This document shows positions 1 through 8,227 of a DNA stretch of 64,000 bases, piece by piece (within the stretch, counting starts at the first letter, position 1; each line of letters starts with the position of its first letter). The notes beneath the pieces were generated by a model, which saw nothing but the letters and a program-made list of their open reading frames with translations, ran no database searches and had not been told where the DNA came from. The DNA lies in the NCBI GenBank assembly GCA_937988885.1, contig CALKHR010000164.1, forward strand, positions 70,597 to 134,596. The letters are read 5' to 3'. Origin of the DNA: an uncultured Roseiflexaceae bacterium (lineage in GTDB: Bacteria; Chloroflexota; Chloroflexia; Chloroflexales; Roseiflexaceae). Position numbers and translations under genes: made by a program.

Positions 1-650
1 CAGCGGATCGTCTCGCCCAAGGCCACCAACGCGAGCATCACTAAGCCAAGCACGAACGTGCCGTGTAAATTCACCCACAGCGCCATCAGCACAGGGAGCA
101 CCCACAACATGCGCGGCGCGAGCTGCCCAGCCGTGTAGCGCCCCAGCATCACCATATAAATGGCAAAGATGGGCCATGCCCAGTTCTGAGGCCGCACGAT
201 CAGATTATTCATCGACATCGCGCCAGCCAGCAGGACCGCCAGTGCTGCCAGGCGCCAGGAGCCGCTGCGTCGCTGTGACTCAAGCGCCACCATCCCGAAC
301 GTCACCAACCCCAGCAGATTGCGCACATACACCAGCAAAACCGGCCCACCGATCTGATACAGTTGGAACCATAGCCATTCGCTCAGCCACATAGCATAGG
401 TGTATGGCGTCTCGGCAGGGACGCCCCACGTGAACATATTCGTGGTGGGAATACCCTGTTCGGCCACGACCTGCCCGGCTCGAATATGCCACCAGAAATC
501 GTGCGGGGGCGTCGGCACAAGTGACAAATACACGCCGAACAATGTCAGCGCAATCAGCACCCAAAGATGTTCTAACGTCGGGAACGAGCCGAAACGTGCA
601 GTTACAGGCTGTTCCACTGCTTGAGGTGGTTGTGGTTGCTGAAACGTCAT
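1..650 (-). CDS. Polytopic membrane protein, partial (runs off left edge)
   Basis: Reading the minus strand from the ATG at 650 gives an uninterrupted frame to the window edge (about 216 codons). After a short Gln/Pro-rich cytoplasmic N-terminus come several hydrophobic segments (for example residues about 29-44 and the stretches around LLAGAM and VLPVLMALWV). The first loop reads DFWWHIRAGQVVAEQGIPTT, resembling the D-x-WWH loop and acidic WLSEW motif of large bacterial membrane proteins related to C-type (PMT-like) glycosyltransferases. Family membership is by resemblance only, and the catalytic part, if any, lies outside the window. It is divergent from the polyprenol-phosphate glycosyltransferase at 815, so a shared role in glycan or lipid-linked sugar metabolism is possible but inferred. 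Other frames in this stretch give low-complexity translations and were rejected. Confidence 0.7.
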   Translation of the reverse strand, partial: MTFQQPQPPQAVEQPVTARFGSFPTLEHLWVLIALTLFGVYLSLVPTPPHDFWWHIRAGQVVAEQGIPTTNMFTWGVPAETPYTYAMWLSEWLWFQLYQIGGPVLLVYVRNLLGLVTFGMVALESQRRSGSWRLAALAVLLAGAMSMNNLIVRPQNWAWPIFAIYMVMLGRYTAGQLAPRMLWVLPVLMALWVNLHGTFVLGLVMLALVALGETIR

Positions 651-694
651 ACAAATACCTACTCAATAACTGCTATACTACAGCGAAGAGATTT

Positions 695-771
695 GTGGTT
701 TGCTACCGAATAGTTCGTGTTCCGTTCGGTAGCCACCCTATTACTCCTCTTTGAGAAGGAGTATAATAGGG
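695..771. promoter_or_regulatory. Divergent intergenic region with two successive palindromes
   Basis: Between the divergent starts at 650 and 815 there are two inverted repeats. The first pairs GCTACCGAA (702-710) with TTCGGTAGC (725-733), extendable by GTGG/CCAC with a bulge. The second pairs CCTATTACTCC (from 738) with GGAG-TA-TAATAGG (759-771). The second contains TATAAT (762-767), which could be a -10 element, but no good -35 was found. Either could be an operator or a transcript hairpin; the sequence does not decide. Confidence 0.4.
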
Positions 772-814
772 TATGGTGTATGTCACCTAGCATAATGTAA
801 GGAGCAGCAAGACC

Positions 815-1606
815 TTGTCTCATGCTTCGATATCGATCGAGCCCGATTGCACTGTTGTCATTCCAACCTATAACGAATGCGACAACATTGGGCCGTTGAT
901 CTCCGAAATTCTCAAACTACCACGTTTTCGCGTGTTAGTTGTTGATGATAACTCTCCCGATGGTACCGCAGCCATTGTTGCAGAGCTTTCAAAAACCGAG
1001 CCTCGTGTTGGCTTGCTCTCGCGCCCAGGCAAATTGGGCTTAGGTACAGCCTATCTCGAAGGCTTCCAGCGTGCGCTTGATGAAGGTGCCAATTATATTT
1101 TTGAGATGGATGCCGACTTCTCGCACGATCCGAAGTACCTGCCGGCCCTGCAACAAGCCTGTGAGACGCGCTACGACTTAGTGCTCGGCTCGCGCTACGT
1201 GCGCGGCGGTGGCACAACCGATTGGGGTTTGTTGCGCCGCATGATCAGCATGGGGGGCAACCTCTACGCTCGGATCATCCTCGGCATGCCTGTGATGGAT
1301 GCCACTGGTGGGTTCCGTTGCTACCGACGGCGCGTGCTCGAAACGCTCGATCTCCAGGCGATCCGATCGAATGGCTACTCGTTCCAGATCGAGATGGCCT
1401 ACCGCACCCTACAAGCTGGCTTTTCGGTGGGCGAAGTGCCGATTATCTTCCCGGATCGGCGCGTTGGCCGCTCGAAAATGTCTCGTCGTATCGTATTCGA
1501 AGCGCTCTGGACTGTGTGGCGGTTACGCTTCAGCCGGGCGCAGTTGGCTCCCATTCGGCCAGCCGCAACTCTCAGTTCCAGCGATGCGCCTCGCACCAAT
1601 GACTGA
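815..1606 (+). CDS. Polyprenol-phosphate mannosyl/glucosyltransferase (GT2, DPM1-like)
   Basis: 263 residues, typical of soluble single-domain dolichol/polyprenol-phosphate mannose synthases, which transfer a sugar from a nucleotide donor to a lipid phosphate at the inner face of the membrane. The GT2 fold is clear: VVIPTYNECDNIGPLI near residue 14, VVDDNSPDGT near 43, the metal-binding EMDADFSHDP near 97, and GSRYVRGG near 129. No C-terminal membrane segments are present, so it belongs to the DPM1-like soluble class. The start is TTG at 815: an AAGGAG Shine-Dalgarno at 799-804 is well spaced, and the ATG at 822 is out of frame. Whether the sugar is mannose or glucose cannot be read from the sequence. 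The divergent membrane protein upstream could use the lipid-linked sugar. Confidence 0.85.
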   Translation: MSHASISIEPDCTVVIPTYNECDNIGPLISEILKLPRFRVLVVDDNSPDGTAAIVAELSKTEPRVGLLSRPGKLGLGTAYLEGFQRALDEGANYIFEMDADFSHDPKYLPALQQACETRYDLVLGSRYVRGGGTTDWGLLRRMISMGGNLYARIILGMPVMDATGGFRCYRRRVLETLDLQAIRSNGYSFQIEMAYRTLQAGFSVGEVPIIFPDRRVGRSKMSRRIVFEALWTVWRLRFSRAQLAPIRPAATLSSSDAPRTND

Positions 1607-1732
1607 TTATAGGGCGCTGAAGGTTGCCAGGTCAATAGCCCATCGTGGTTGACGGACACTAGTTCTAACACGTATAATTTTTTTGGATCAGGGACACTCT
1701 TCGTAGTAGCAGCAGGGATAGGAGGTTCGGTT

Positions 1733-2788
1733 GTGACAGCGAATGAGGCTCTCCAGAAGCTGGAAGAACTGCACGCCTCAGCCAGCGCCGAACTGGAGAA
1801 GGTTCGGCGTGAGTTGGCAGAGGTTGAGACCTTGCTGCGACAAACAAGCACCGAGGTCGAGAAGCTTGCCCAACGCGAAATGACCGTTTCTAATCGGTTG
1901 CGCGACCTCGAAGTCAATGTCGATAAATATAGCAAGGCCGATATCAAAAACTTCTACACTTCCGCACAGGAAGTACAAATGCGTCTGCAAATGATGCGCA
2001 GCCAATTAGAGCAGATGCAGTCGCGCCAGCAGATGCAGAAGGCTCGCCAGAGCCAATTGCACGAGCTGATCACGGCACTCGAACCGCTTCTCGGCACAGC
2101 CGCAAACAATGGAGGTCGCCCCGCCGATGATGGCGAGGATCTGATCGCCAACATCATCCAAGCCCAAGAGAAGGAGCGCCTTCGTATTTCGCTGCAGCTT
2201 CACGATGGGCCTGCTCAGTCGATGAGCAATCTCGTGCTGCGGGCCGAAATCTGCCAGCGCCTGCTCGACCGCGATCTCGATCAAGCGCGCGCGGAGTTGA
2301 GCAGCCTCAAAACCGCCATCAATACCACGCTGCAGGATACGAGGCGCTTTATCTTCGACCTGCGCCCGATGATCCTCGATGATCTGGGATTGGTGCCGAC
2401 GCTGCGGCGCTACGTGCAGCAGTTCAGCGAGAAGAACAACCTCGAAGTGAACCTCATGTTGCAGGGCATGGATAGCCGCCTGCCCACCCACTACGAGGTG
2501 GCGATCTTCCGGTTCATCCAGGAAGCGCTGAATAATGTTGCCAAACACGCCAACGCCACTCAGGCCCGCGTGCTGCTAGAAACGAGTGGTGATAGTATTC
2601 ACGTCTCGATCGAGGACGATGGAAGCGGCTTCCATATCGCAGAAGTACTATCGGACCAGAGCGAACGGCGTAATTTGGGCATCGCAACCCTACGCCAACA
2701 GGCCGAAGCGCTGCTTCGAGGCGAGTTTGGTATCGAAAGTTCGGTGGGTCGCGGCACCCGCGTAGCTGCGGTAGTACCACTTCCCTAG
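1733..2788 (+). CDS. DegS-like sensor histidine kinase (HisKA_3)
   Basis: 351 residues. The N-terminal half (about 1-130) is predicted coiled coil, with repeated Leu/Glu/Arg heptads and no membrane segment, so this is a cytoplasmic sensor as in DegS. The dimerisation/phosphoacceptor segment reads EKERLRISLQLHDGPAQSMS, with the phosphorylatable His in HDGPAQ, the HisKA_3 signature of NarL/DegS-type kinases. The ATP-binding domain follows (EALNNVAKHANA as N box, DDGSGF as G box, and a GIESSVGRGT-type end). I chose GTG 1733, preceded by GGATAGGAGG with 7-8 nt spacing, over the in-frame TTG at 1649, which adds 28 residues with no family counterpart. No NarL-type response regulator is adjacent, so it appears orphaned here. 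Confidence 0.85.
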   Translation: MTANEALQKLEELHASASAELEKVRRELAEVETLLRQTSTEVEKLAQREMTVSNRLRDLEVNVDKYSKADIKNFYTSAQEVQMRLQMMRSQLEQMQSRQQMQKARQSQLHELITALEPLLGTAANNGGRPADDGEDLIANIIQAQEKERLRISLQLHDGPAQSMSNLVLRAEICQRLLDRDLDQARAELSSLKTAINTTLQDTRRFIFDLRPMILDDLGLVPTLRRYVQQFSEKNNLEVNLMLQGMDSRLPTHYEVAIFRFIQEALNNVAKHANATQARVLLETSGDSIHVSIEDDGSGFHIAEVLSDQSERRNLGIATLRQQAEALLRGEFGIESSVGRGTRVAAVVPLP

Positions 2789-2812
2789 GCATTAGGAAGC
2801 CATATTCTCGGC

Positions 2813-2853
2813 ACGCCCAAGAATCGGAAATTGGTTCTTGGGCGTATTATTTT
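2813..2853 (+). terminator. Rho-independent terminator after the DegS-like kinase
   Basis: Perfect 11-bp arms ACGCCCAAGAA (2813-2823) and TTCTTGGGCGT (2835-2845), an 11-nt loop, then ATTATTTTG. Confidence 0.75.
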
Positions 2854-2929
2854 GCGAATAGTACTAAATGAGAATTTAGAACCGAGTAAGCTAAACATAA
2901 GTACCAACAGAGCTAGGACTTTCCTACTA

Positions 2930-2958
2930 TTGAGGTTGCCCCTTTTCGAGCGTATACT
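2930..2958 (+). promoter_or_regulatory. Sigma70-type promoter of the Flp pilin gene
   Basis: TTGAGG (2930-2935), a 17-bp spacer and TATACT (2953-2958), about 44 bp upstream of the pilin ATG. Confidence 0.6.
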
Positions 2959-3001
2959 GCAAATGTAGTCGTTAATGCAATTATCTTCTTAGGAGGGCAT
3001 C

Positions 3002-3160
3002 ATGCTTCGCAGTTTTTTCGCTAAGGAAGAAGGCCAGGGTCTGGTCGAGTACGCTCTGATCCTCGTTCTGATCGCTATCGTCGTCATCGGTATTCTGACC
3101 CTGCTCGGTGGCAAGGTCAGCGAGGTCTTCAGCACGATCAACTCGGGCTTGAACCCGTAA
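3002..3160 (+). CDS. Flp/Fap-type pilin (class IVb, Tad system)
   Basis: A 52-residue protein. The hydrophilic leader MLRSFFAKEEG is followed by the prepilin motif: Gly11, then QGLVEYALIL with Glu at +5 and Tyr at +6 of the expected mature protein, then a roughly 20-residue hydrophobic helix. This is the Flp-family signature processed by a TadV-type prepilin peptidase. A strong AGGAGG lies 5 nt upstream, and the gene has its own promoter and two downstream hairpins. No tad assembly gene (ATPase, secretin, peptidase) occurs in this window, so the pilus machinery must be encoded elsewhere, or the protein is used differently. The discrete transcription unit is typical of highly expressed structural subunits. 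Confidence 0.9.
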   Translation: MLRSFFAKEEGQGLVEYALILVLIAIVVIGILTLLGGKVSEVFSTINSGLNP

Positions 3161-3180
3161 TCTAAGCTTCTCCGGAACGC

Positions 3181-3218
3181 AACAGGCTCTGCTTCTAGCA
3201 GGGCCTGTTTCGTTTTGA
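3181..3218 (+). terminator. First terminator of the pilin gene
   Basis: AACAGGC (3181-3187) pairs with GCCTGTT (3203-3209), with inner CTCTGC/CAGGG pairing, followed by TTCGTTTTG. Confidence 0.7.
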
Positions 3219-3230
3219 ATAACTTGAATG

Positions 3231-3262
3231 CCCGTAGCCTTGATGTGCTACGGGCGTTTGAT
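3231..3262 (+). terminator. Second hairpin after the pilin gene
   Basis: CCCGTAGC (3231-3238) and GCTACGGG (3247-3254) form a perfect 8-bp stem, with CGTTTGATGTT after it. Probably a back-up terminator; the U tract is weak. Confidence 0.5.
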
Positions 3263-3456
3263 GTTCGAAAGAAACATTCACCGGAGTATGTGATCTGTAG
3301 ATGATGGATTCGAGGCGTGGTTGTGGCAATATTCGATGTATGACCGTTTTTCAGGAAGTTGGTATGGTAAAATGGTGCCATTCCTTCGGTTTCTATCAGA
3401 TATGAGACATTTGCGGTTCGCTGCGAGTGTTTGAGCTAGTTGGGAGGTGAGTGCCA

Positions 3457-4182
3457 ATGACGACGACCGATAAACATCCCAACGTGCGGCGACGCCATGG
3501 CGTGGCTGGTCCCACCGAGAAGATGCGCGAGTATCTTGAGGTGATTTATTATCTGGCTGCGCGGCAGGAGCCGGTCATCGGTGCGCGATTGGCCGAATGG
3601 ATGCACGTGACGCCGCCCACTGTGACGAATATCGTGCAGCGGATGGAGGAGCAGGGGTATATCGAGCGGGATGGGCGGGGCGAGATCAGTTTGACGGAGG
3701 AGGGGTTTACGCTGGCTGAGGCGATGGTGCGGCGGCATCGGGTGTTGGAGCGCTTTTTGGTCGATGTGTTGGATGTGCCTTGGCACCAGATCCACGAGGA
3801 GGCTGTGCGTTTGGAGCACGCGCTCTCACCCACGTTGGAGGCGCGCATCGAGGCGCTGGTGGGCCAGGCCACCACATGCCCCCATGGGAACCCCATCCCC
3901 GGGCGTGGCGTGAGTTATGTCGGCGATACACGCCTGGATCAAGCGCCGATCGGTACGTTCTATACGCTGCTTCGGATCGTTGAGGAGGCGGAGGAAGATA
4001 CCGAGTTGATGCGCTATTTGCAGACGAATCGTTTGGTGCCTGGCACTCAATTCGAGGTTGTGGATCAGTCGGCGTCGCTCGGTGTGACGCTACGCCACGA
4101 TACGCAGACGATCACGTTTCCACCTCATATCGCTGCTCTGCTATGGGGCGATGTCGCCGATTCCCCCGAGATGACAAAATAG
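3457..4182 (+). CDS. DtxR/MntR-family metal-dependent transcriptional regulator
   Basis: 241 residues with the three-domain layout of long DtxR/IdeR regulators. The winged helix (about 17-75) carries MREYLEVIYYLAA and the recognition region HVTPPTVTNIVQRMEEQGYI. The dimerisation/metal domain (about 75-140) contains RRHRVLERFLVDVLDVPWHQIHEEAVRLEHALS, with the expected His/Glu metal ligands. The C-terminal part is SH3-like (FeoA-type). The family represses iron or manganese uptake genes when metal is bound; which metal cannot be read here. I chose ATG 3457, with GGGAGG 9 nt upstream, over GTG 3451, which lies too close to it. No metal transporter is adjacent. The 14-bp palindrome TAACAGCACTGTTA (4183-4196) directly follows the stop codon. 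Confidence 0.87.
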   Translation: MTTTDKHPNVRRRHGVAGPTEKMREYLEVIYYLAARQEPVIGARLAEWMHVTPPTVTNIVQRMEEQGYIERDGRGEISLTEEGFTLAEAMVRRHRVLERFLVDVLDVPWHQIHEEAVRLEHALSPTLEARIEALVGQATTCPHGNPIPGRGVSYVGDTRLDQAPIGTFYTLLRIVEEAEEDTELMRYLQTNRLVPGTQFEVVDQSASLGVTLRHDTQTITFPPHIAALLWGDVADSPEMTK

Positions 4183-4201
4183 TAACAGCACTGTTATGTC
4201 G

Positions 4202-4230
4202 TTGTTCGAAAAGTTGTGATACCCTACATT
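4202..4230 (+). promoter_or_regulatory. Putative promoter of the beta-helix protein gene
   Basis: TTGTTC (4202-4207), a 17-bp spacer and TACATT (4225-4230), about 90 bp before the ATG at 4320. Confidence 0.4.
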
Positions 4231-4319
4231 CATCCATCTCATACTGACCGAAACTTCATAGTTGCAATCAAGCCTATGGTCGGGTATGTCTTGCCACGTG
4301 TAGAGGCTGTGATTGTGTT

Positions 4320-6197
4320 ATGTGGGCTTGTATTGCTCGTTTCTATCGCCGATTAAGTTGGGTGGTAGTGGTGCTGTTGAGCATTGTACTGCCAGTAAAC
4401 GCCCAGTCCGATGATGTTTCCCCTTTGTTACGTCCGCCGATCTTGTACGTTGCTCCCGATGGCAATGATTCCCTCGATTGTCTAGCTCCTGAGCGTCGTT
4501 GCGCGACGTTGCAGCGTGCGCTAGCTCTGGCTCCCGCTGGTGCCGAGATCCGTTTGGCGAGCGGTGTGTACGCGGGGCCTGTGCGCCTGAAGCGCCCTGT
4601 GCTGATCGCTGGTGGTTTTACTGCGCCGGATTTCGCGCCCAGTGGCGAGCCGACGGTGCTTGACGGGCTGCGCCGAGGTACAACCGTCGTGATCGATAAG
4701 GTCGAGTGGGCCCGTTTGTCGCATCTCACGATCACGGGCGGCTTGGGCGACAGCAAGGAGAGTATGGCTGGCCGAGGCGGTGGTCTATTTGTGCGCTCAG
4801 CCTCTGTGACGCTCGATAGCGTGGTGGTGCGCGAAAATGTGGCCGATAACGGTGGCTCGGGCCGAGGCGGCGGCATCTATCTGAGCGATGCTGAACTGGA
4901 GGTATTGCGCAGTTCGATCATCTCCAATACAGCCGCTTTGGTGAGTCCGTTCGCGAAGGATAAAAAGGCGACGGTGATTGGCCGTGGCGGCGGTATTTTT
5001 GCGCAATCGGCGCGAGTGCGGCTCTGGCAGAGCGAGGTAGCCTACAATCGGGCTGCGTCGGTGTTGCCAGAGGTGCAGCGCCCAACGCGGGCTTGGGGCG
5101 GCGGCCTGTATGCAGAGCAAAGCACGATTCACATTGAGGATTCGCGGCTGATCGAGAATGAGGCGGTGGCCGAGGCCGGTAGTGGCGGTGGTTTGCGCTT
5201 GCTTGATAGCTGGACGTCTATTCACGATAGTGAGTTGAGCGAGAATGTTGCGATGAGCAGCGGGCGCGTGCCGGGCCGTGGCGGCGCGATGGAGGTGCAG
5301 AACGGCACGACGACGCTGTTAAATGTGCGAATGCAGCATAATCAAGCCGTTGAGGGCGGTGGTATTCGCTTAGATGTCAACTCCGATGTATTGACGAACA
5401 CAACAGCGCTCACTATCACCAATGCGTTGATGGTGGATCATCCGAGCGCGGCGCTTTGGCTGAAGCCCGGTGCCCTCGCGATTCGCACCGTGATCCGCCA
5501 TACAACCTTGGTCTCCAACAGCGTTGGTGTGTTGGTGGGCGCTGGCCACACGGTGGAGTTGCGCAATAGCGTGCTGGTTCGCCACGGGGTTGCTGTGCAG
5601 GCCGAGAAGGGCAGTGTGGCCGAGCTGCATTTCGTGAACCGCTACGCGAACGAGGTTGATGCGCTTGGGGAGGTGGTGCTCGGCACCGATGGCGATTTGG
5701 CGCTGCCGCCGGGCTTTGCGCTGGGCGATCCGTCGTTCCGATTGTCGCCCGAGTCGCTGCTGCTGGATCGGGGTGAGCTTTTGGCCGATATACCGACCGA
5801 TTTCGAGGGTCAGCCTCGTTCTGTCGATGGCGACGGTGATGGGATCGCCGCGCCCGATCTGGGCTGGGATGAGGCGGTGCGCTCGGCGGCGATGTTCGGC
5901 CCCGACGCGCTGCTGTGGGCGCAACCCTCGCAGCAGGTGACGATAACGCTGCAGCTGCGCAACATCGGTCTTGCTGCTGACACCTTCCAGTTGCGGGCGT
6001 CTGCGCCAAGTGGTTGGCAGGTGCAGGTCGATCCGCAGCAGGTGGAGCTTGGCCCACGCAGGCTGGTTCCCGTGACGGTGAGCGTGTGGGTGCCTGCCAC
6101 GGCGCCGTTGAACTCACGTGTGGTGATACCTGTTTGGGCGGTGGGGCAGACGAGTACGTCGATGATGCGGATTATCGTCGATGTGGCTTCGCCATAG
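4320..6197 (+). CDS. Secreted right-handed parallel beta-helix protein
   Basis: 625 residues with a signal peptide: basic WACIARFYRRL, hydrophobic WVVVVLLSIVLPV, likely cleavage near NAQS. Residues about 40-90 show the opening typical of cell-surface beta-helix proteins (YVAPDGND, then CATLQRALALAPAGAEIRLA and SGVYAG). From about 95 to 400, repeated turns bear GRGGG or GGGL motifs (GRGGGLFVRSA, GRGGGIYLSDA, GRGGGIFAQSA, WGGGLYAEQS), as in PbH1/pectate-lyase-like repeats. Around residue 480 a segment reading LLLDRGE then DFEGQPR and DGDGIAAPDLG resembles the choice-of-anchor Q module. The last 100 residues form an Ig-like domain with conserved GWQVQVDPQQVELGP. No catalytic motif could be assigned; polysaccharide or surface adhesion is inferred. 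Unlike other exported proteins in this window, it ends IIVDVASP, without an LPxxxR-like tail. Confidence 0.8.
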   Translation: MWACIARFYRRLSWVVVVLLSIVLPVNAQSDDVSPLLRPPILYVAPDGNDSLDCLAPERRCATLQRALALAPAGAEIRLASGVYAGPVRLKRPVLIAGGFTAPDFAPSGEPTVLDGLRRGTTVVIDKVEWARLSHLTITGGLGDSKESMAGRGGGLFVRSASVTLDSVVVRENVADNGGSGRGGGIYLSDAELEVLRSSIISNTAALVSPFAKDKKATVIGRGGGIFAQSARVRLWQSEVAYNRAASVLPEVQRPTRAWGGGLYAEQSTIHIEDSRLIENEAVAEAGSGGGLRLLDSWTSIHDSELSENVAMSSGRVPGRGGAMEVQNGTTTLLNVRMQHNQAVEGGGIRLDVNSDVLTNTTALTITNALMVDHPSAALWLKPGALAIRTVIRHTTLVSNSVGVLVGAGHTVELRNSVLVRHGVAVQAEKGSVAELHFVNRYANEVDALGEVVLGTDGDLALPPGFALGDPSFRLSPESLLLDRGELLADIPTDFEGQPRSVDGDGDGIAAPDLGWDEAVRSAAMFGPDALLWAQPSQQVTITLQLRNIGLAADTFQLRASAPSGWQVQVDPQQVELGPRRLVPVTVSVWVPATAPLNSRVVIPVWAVGQTSTSMMRIIVDVASP

Positions 6198-6201
6198 GGT
6201 C

Positions 6202-6255
6202 TGATATCAAATCTGTTTGGACAGAGACACTATCAAACCCGCTTTCGCCTCGGGC
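6202..6255. repeat. 54-bp dispersed intergenic element, copy A
   Basis: Aligns without gaps to 57806-57859 at about 37-39 of 54 positions by eye, including ATATCAAATC near one end and TTTCGCCT near the other. It lies between the convergent beta-helix gene and mutL. Confidence 0.45.
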
Positions 6256-8112
6256 CTAACTGATGCGGCCAAACTGGCGTTCGAGTTGGGTATGCGTCAG
6301 CAGGATCATGGTCGGGCGGCCATGCGGGCAGGTGCGGGGGGCGTGGCAGCGTTCGAGTTGTTCGATCAATTCGCGCATCTCGGTGTGCGATAGCGTTTGC
6401 CCTGCTCGTACGGAGCTATGGCAGGCCAGGGTTGTGAGCATGGCTTCGCGCCATTGGGTGGGCGTGCTGCCGCCGCGCCCGGCCAAGTGATCGGCGATCT
6501 CCAGCAGCGCGGTGGCGAGGTTGGCCTCGGACAGGCCAGCGGGCACGCTGCGCACGCGCAGGCCCGTGCCGAAGTCGTCGATCTCGAAGCCCCATTCGGC
6601 CAGTAGCGTTGCATTGCCCAGCAGCAACTCTTGAGCGGTGGGCGGCAGATCGACCGTGAGCGGGACGAGCAGCCCCTGCTGCTCGAACGGCGCATCGGCA
6701 TCGCGGGCCATCAGGCGCTCGTAGGTGATGCGCTCGTGGGCGGCGTGTTGATCGATCAAATACATGCCATCGGGCGCTTCGGCGATGATGTAGGTCTGGT
6801 TGATCTGACCCACGATCCGCAATGGCGGCAAGCGGCTCGGCTGGCTCGACGGGCTTGGTGTGCTCGACGCGCTCGGCGGAGAGAATGGCGGCGCTTGCTC
6901 GGAATAGTCGGGCGATGACTGCGGCTCGTTAGGAACCCACGGGCGGAGCTCCTCTAGCGGTAGGGTTGGCGTGACAAAGTTCGGTTCGCCGACCTCGCGA
7001 TGTTGGGTCGGAGGCGGCGAGTTGAACTGATCGCCGATCCGTCGGAGCTCGAAGCGGCGTTGTGCCACCTCGAACGGTGCGGGCGTTGACGAATCCGTCC
7101 AGGGTCGTGCGCCGCTCTCGATCAGGGCATCGCGGATGGCGCGCCCCAGAACACCCAACACGCGCGACGAATCGCGGAACTTGACCTCGCTCTTGGTGGG
7201 ATGCACGTTCACATCCACGCTCGCGGGATGAATGCGCAGATCGATCACGGCGAGCGGATGGCGGCCCCGCATCAACAGCGTGTGGTAGGCATCTTCGATC
7301 ACAGCGGCGATCGCGCCGCGTGCCGCGATGGCACGACGGTTCACGAACACGTGTAGGTAGCCCCGCGAGCTGCGGGTGACGCCGGGCGGCGAGACGAGCC
7401 CATTGATACGCACGGCCTCGCGCCCTTCGCCGTAGTTCGCCTCGATGGGCAGCAGTTGGCGGCCAACATCGAGACCGTAGATATCGATCACCGCCTCGCG
7501 CAGATCGCCGCCGCCGCTGGTTTGCAAGGCCAGCCGATCATCGATGAGCAGGCTGAAGCGCACTTCGGGGTAAGCCAGGGCGTATTGGGTGACGATCGTT
7601 GAGATCGCGCCGGATTCGGTGGCATCGGAGCGCAGAAACTCGCGGCGCACTGGCGCGTTGTAGAACAGGTTGCGTACGCTGATGGTGGTGCCCGGTGCTG
7701 CGCCACGGGGGATGCGGGCCTGCACTTCGCTGCCCGCGATGCGCAACTCGGTGCCGACCTCCTCGTCGGCGGTGCGTGTGATGCAGGCCACCTGCGCGAC
7801 CGAGGCGATCGAGGGCAATGCCTCGCCACGAAAGCCCAACGAATGCAGCGACCAGAGATCGTCGGCGGTGCGGAGCTTGGAGGTGGCTTGGCGCGCGAAC
7901 GCGAGCTCGACCTCGTCGGAGGCGATGCCGCTGCCGTTGTCTTGGATTTTGATCTCGCGCAGGCCACCACCGCGCACCTCGATGGCAATGCGCGTCGCGC
8001 CGGCATCGAGCGCGTTTTCGAGGAGCTCTTTGACAACCGAGGCTGGACGTTCAACAACCTCGCCAGCGGCGATCTGGGCGGCAACTGCTGGTTCTAATAC
8101 GCGGATCGGCAT
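6256..8112 (-). CDS. mutL: DNA mismatch repair protein MutL (endonuclease type)
   Basis: 618 residues. The N-terminal GHKL ATPase is complete: IAAGEVVERPASVVKELLENALDAG near residue 14, DNGSGI near 58, the lid GFRGEALPSI near 94, and the transducer domain to about 330. A Pro/Ser-rich linker (about 370-430) leads to the C-terminal dimerisation/nuclease domain. That domain keeps the metal-binding DQHAAHERITYE (about 452), which fits DQHA(X)2E(X)4E, and CPHGRP (about 594), so it should be the nicking form of MutL found in organisms without MutH. It acts with MutS in strand-specific repair; mutS is not in this window. The transcript may start from an extended -10 (TGGTACAAT on the minus strand, near 8184-8192). 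Confidence 0.95.
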   Translation of the reverse strand: MPIRVLEPAVAAQIAAGEVVERPASVVKELLENALDAGATRIAIEVRGGGLREIKIQDNGSGIASDEVELAFARQATSKLRTADDLWSLHSLGFRGEALPSIASVAQVACITRTADEEVGTELRIAGSEVQARIPRGAAPGTTISVRNLFYNAPVRREFLRSDATESGAISTIVTQYALAYPEVRFSLLIDDRLALQTSGGGDLREAVIDIYGLDVGRQLLPIEANYGEGREAVRINGLVSPPGVTRSSRGYLHVFVNRRAIAARGAIAAVIEDAYHTLLMRGRHPLAVIDLRIHPASVDVNVHPTKSEVKFRDSSRVLGVLGRAIRDALIESGARPWTDSSTPAPFEVAQRRFELRRIGDQFNSPPPTQHREVGEPNFVTPTLPLEELRPWVPNEPQSSPDYSEQAPPFSPPSASSTPSPSSQPSRLPPLRIVGQINQTYIIAEAPDGMYLIDQHAAHERITYERLMARDADAPFEQQGLLVPLTVDLPPTAQELLLGNATLLAEWGFEIDDFGTGLRVRSVPAGLSEANLATALLEIADHLAGRGGSTPTQWREAMLTTLACHSSVRAGQTLSHTEMRELIEQLERCHAPRTCPHGRPTMILLTHTQLERQFGRIS

Positions 8113-8227
8113 GGTGCATCACTCTGCGCCACCAAATGGCTGGCCCACGCCTGCCTATTGATGATGCGAACATGTTTGCTTGTATTGTACCATAGCCTGC
8201 ACTGATCTGCTGCTGTTTGAGCCTGGC

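Noticed and set aside
280..666. Minus-strand frame of 128 residues at the left edge
   Set aside because: It overlaps, in another frame, the clear hydrophobic membrane-protein reading from 650 and gives a Ser/Thr/Arg mixture with no domain.
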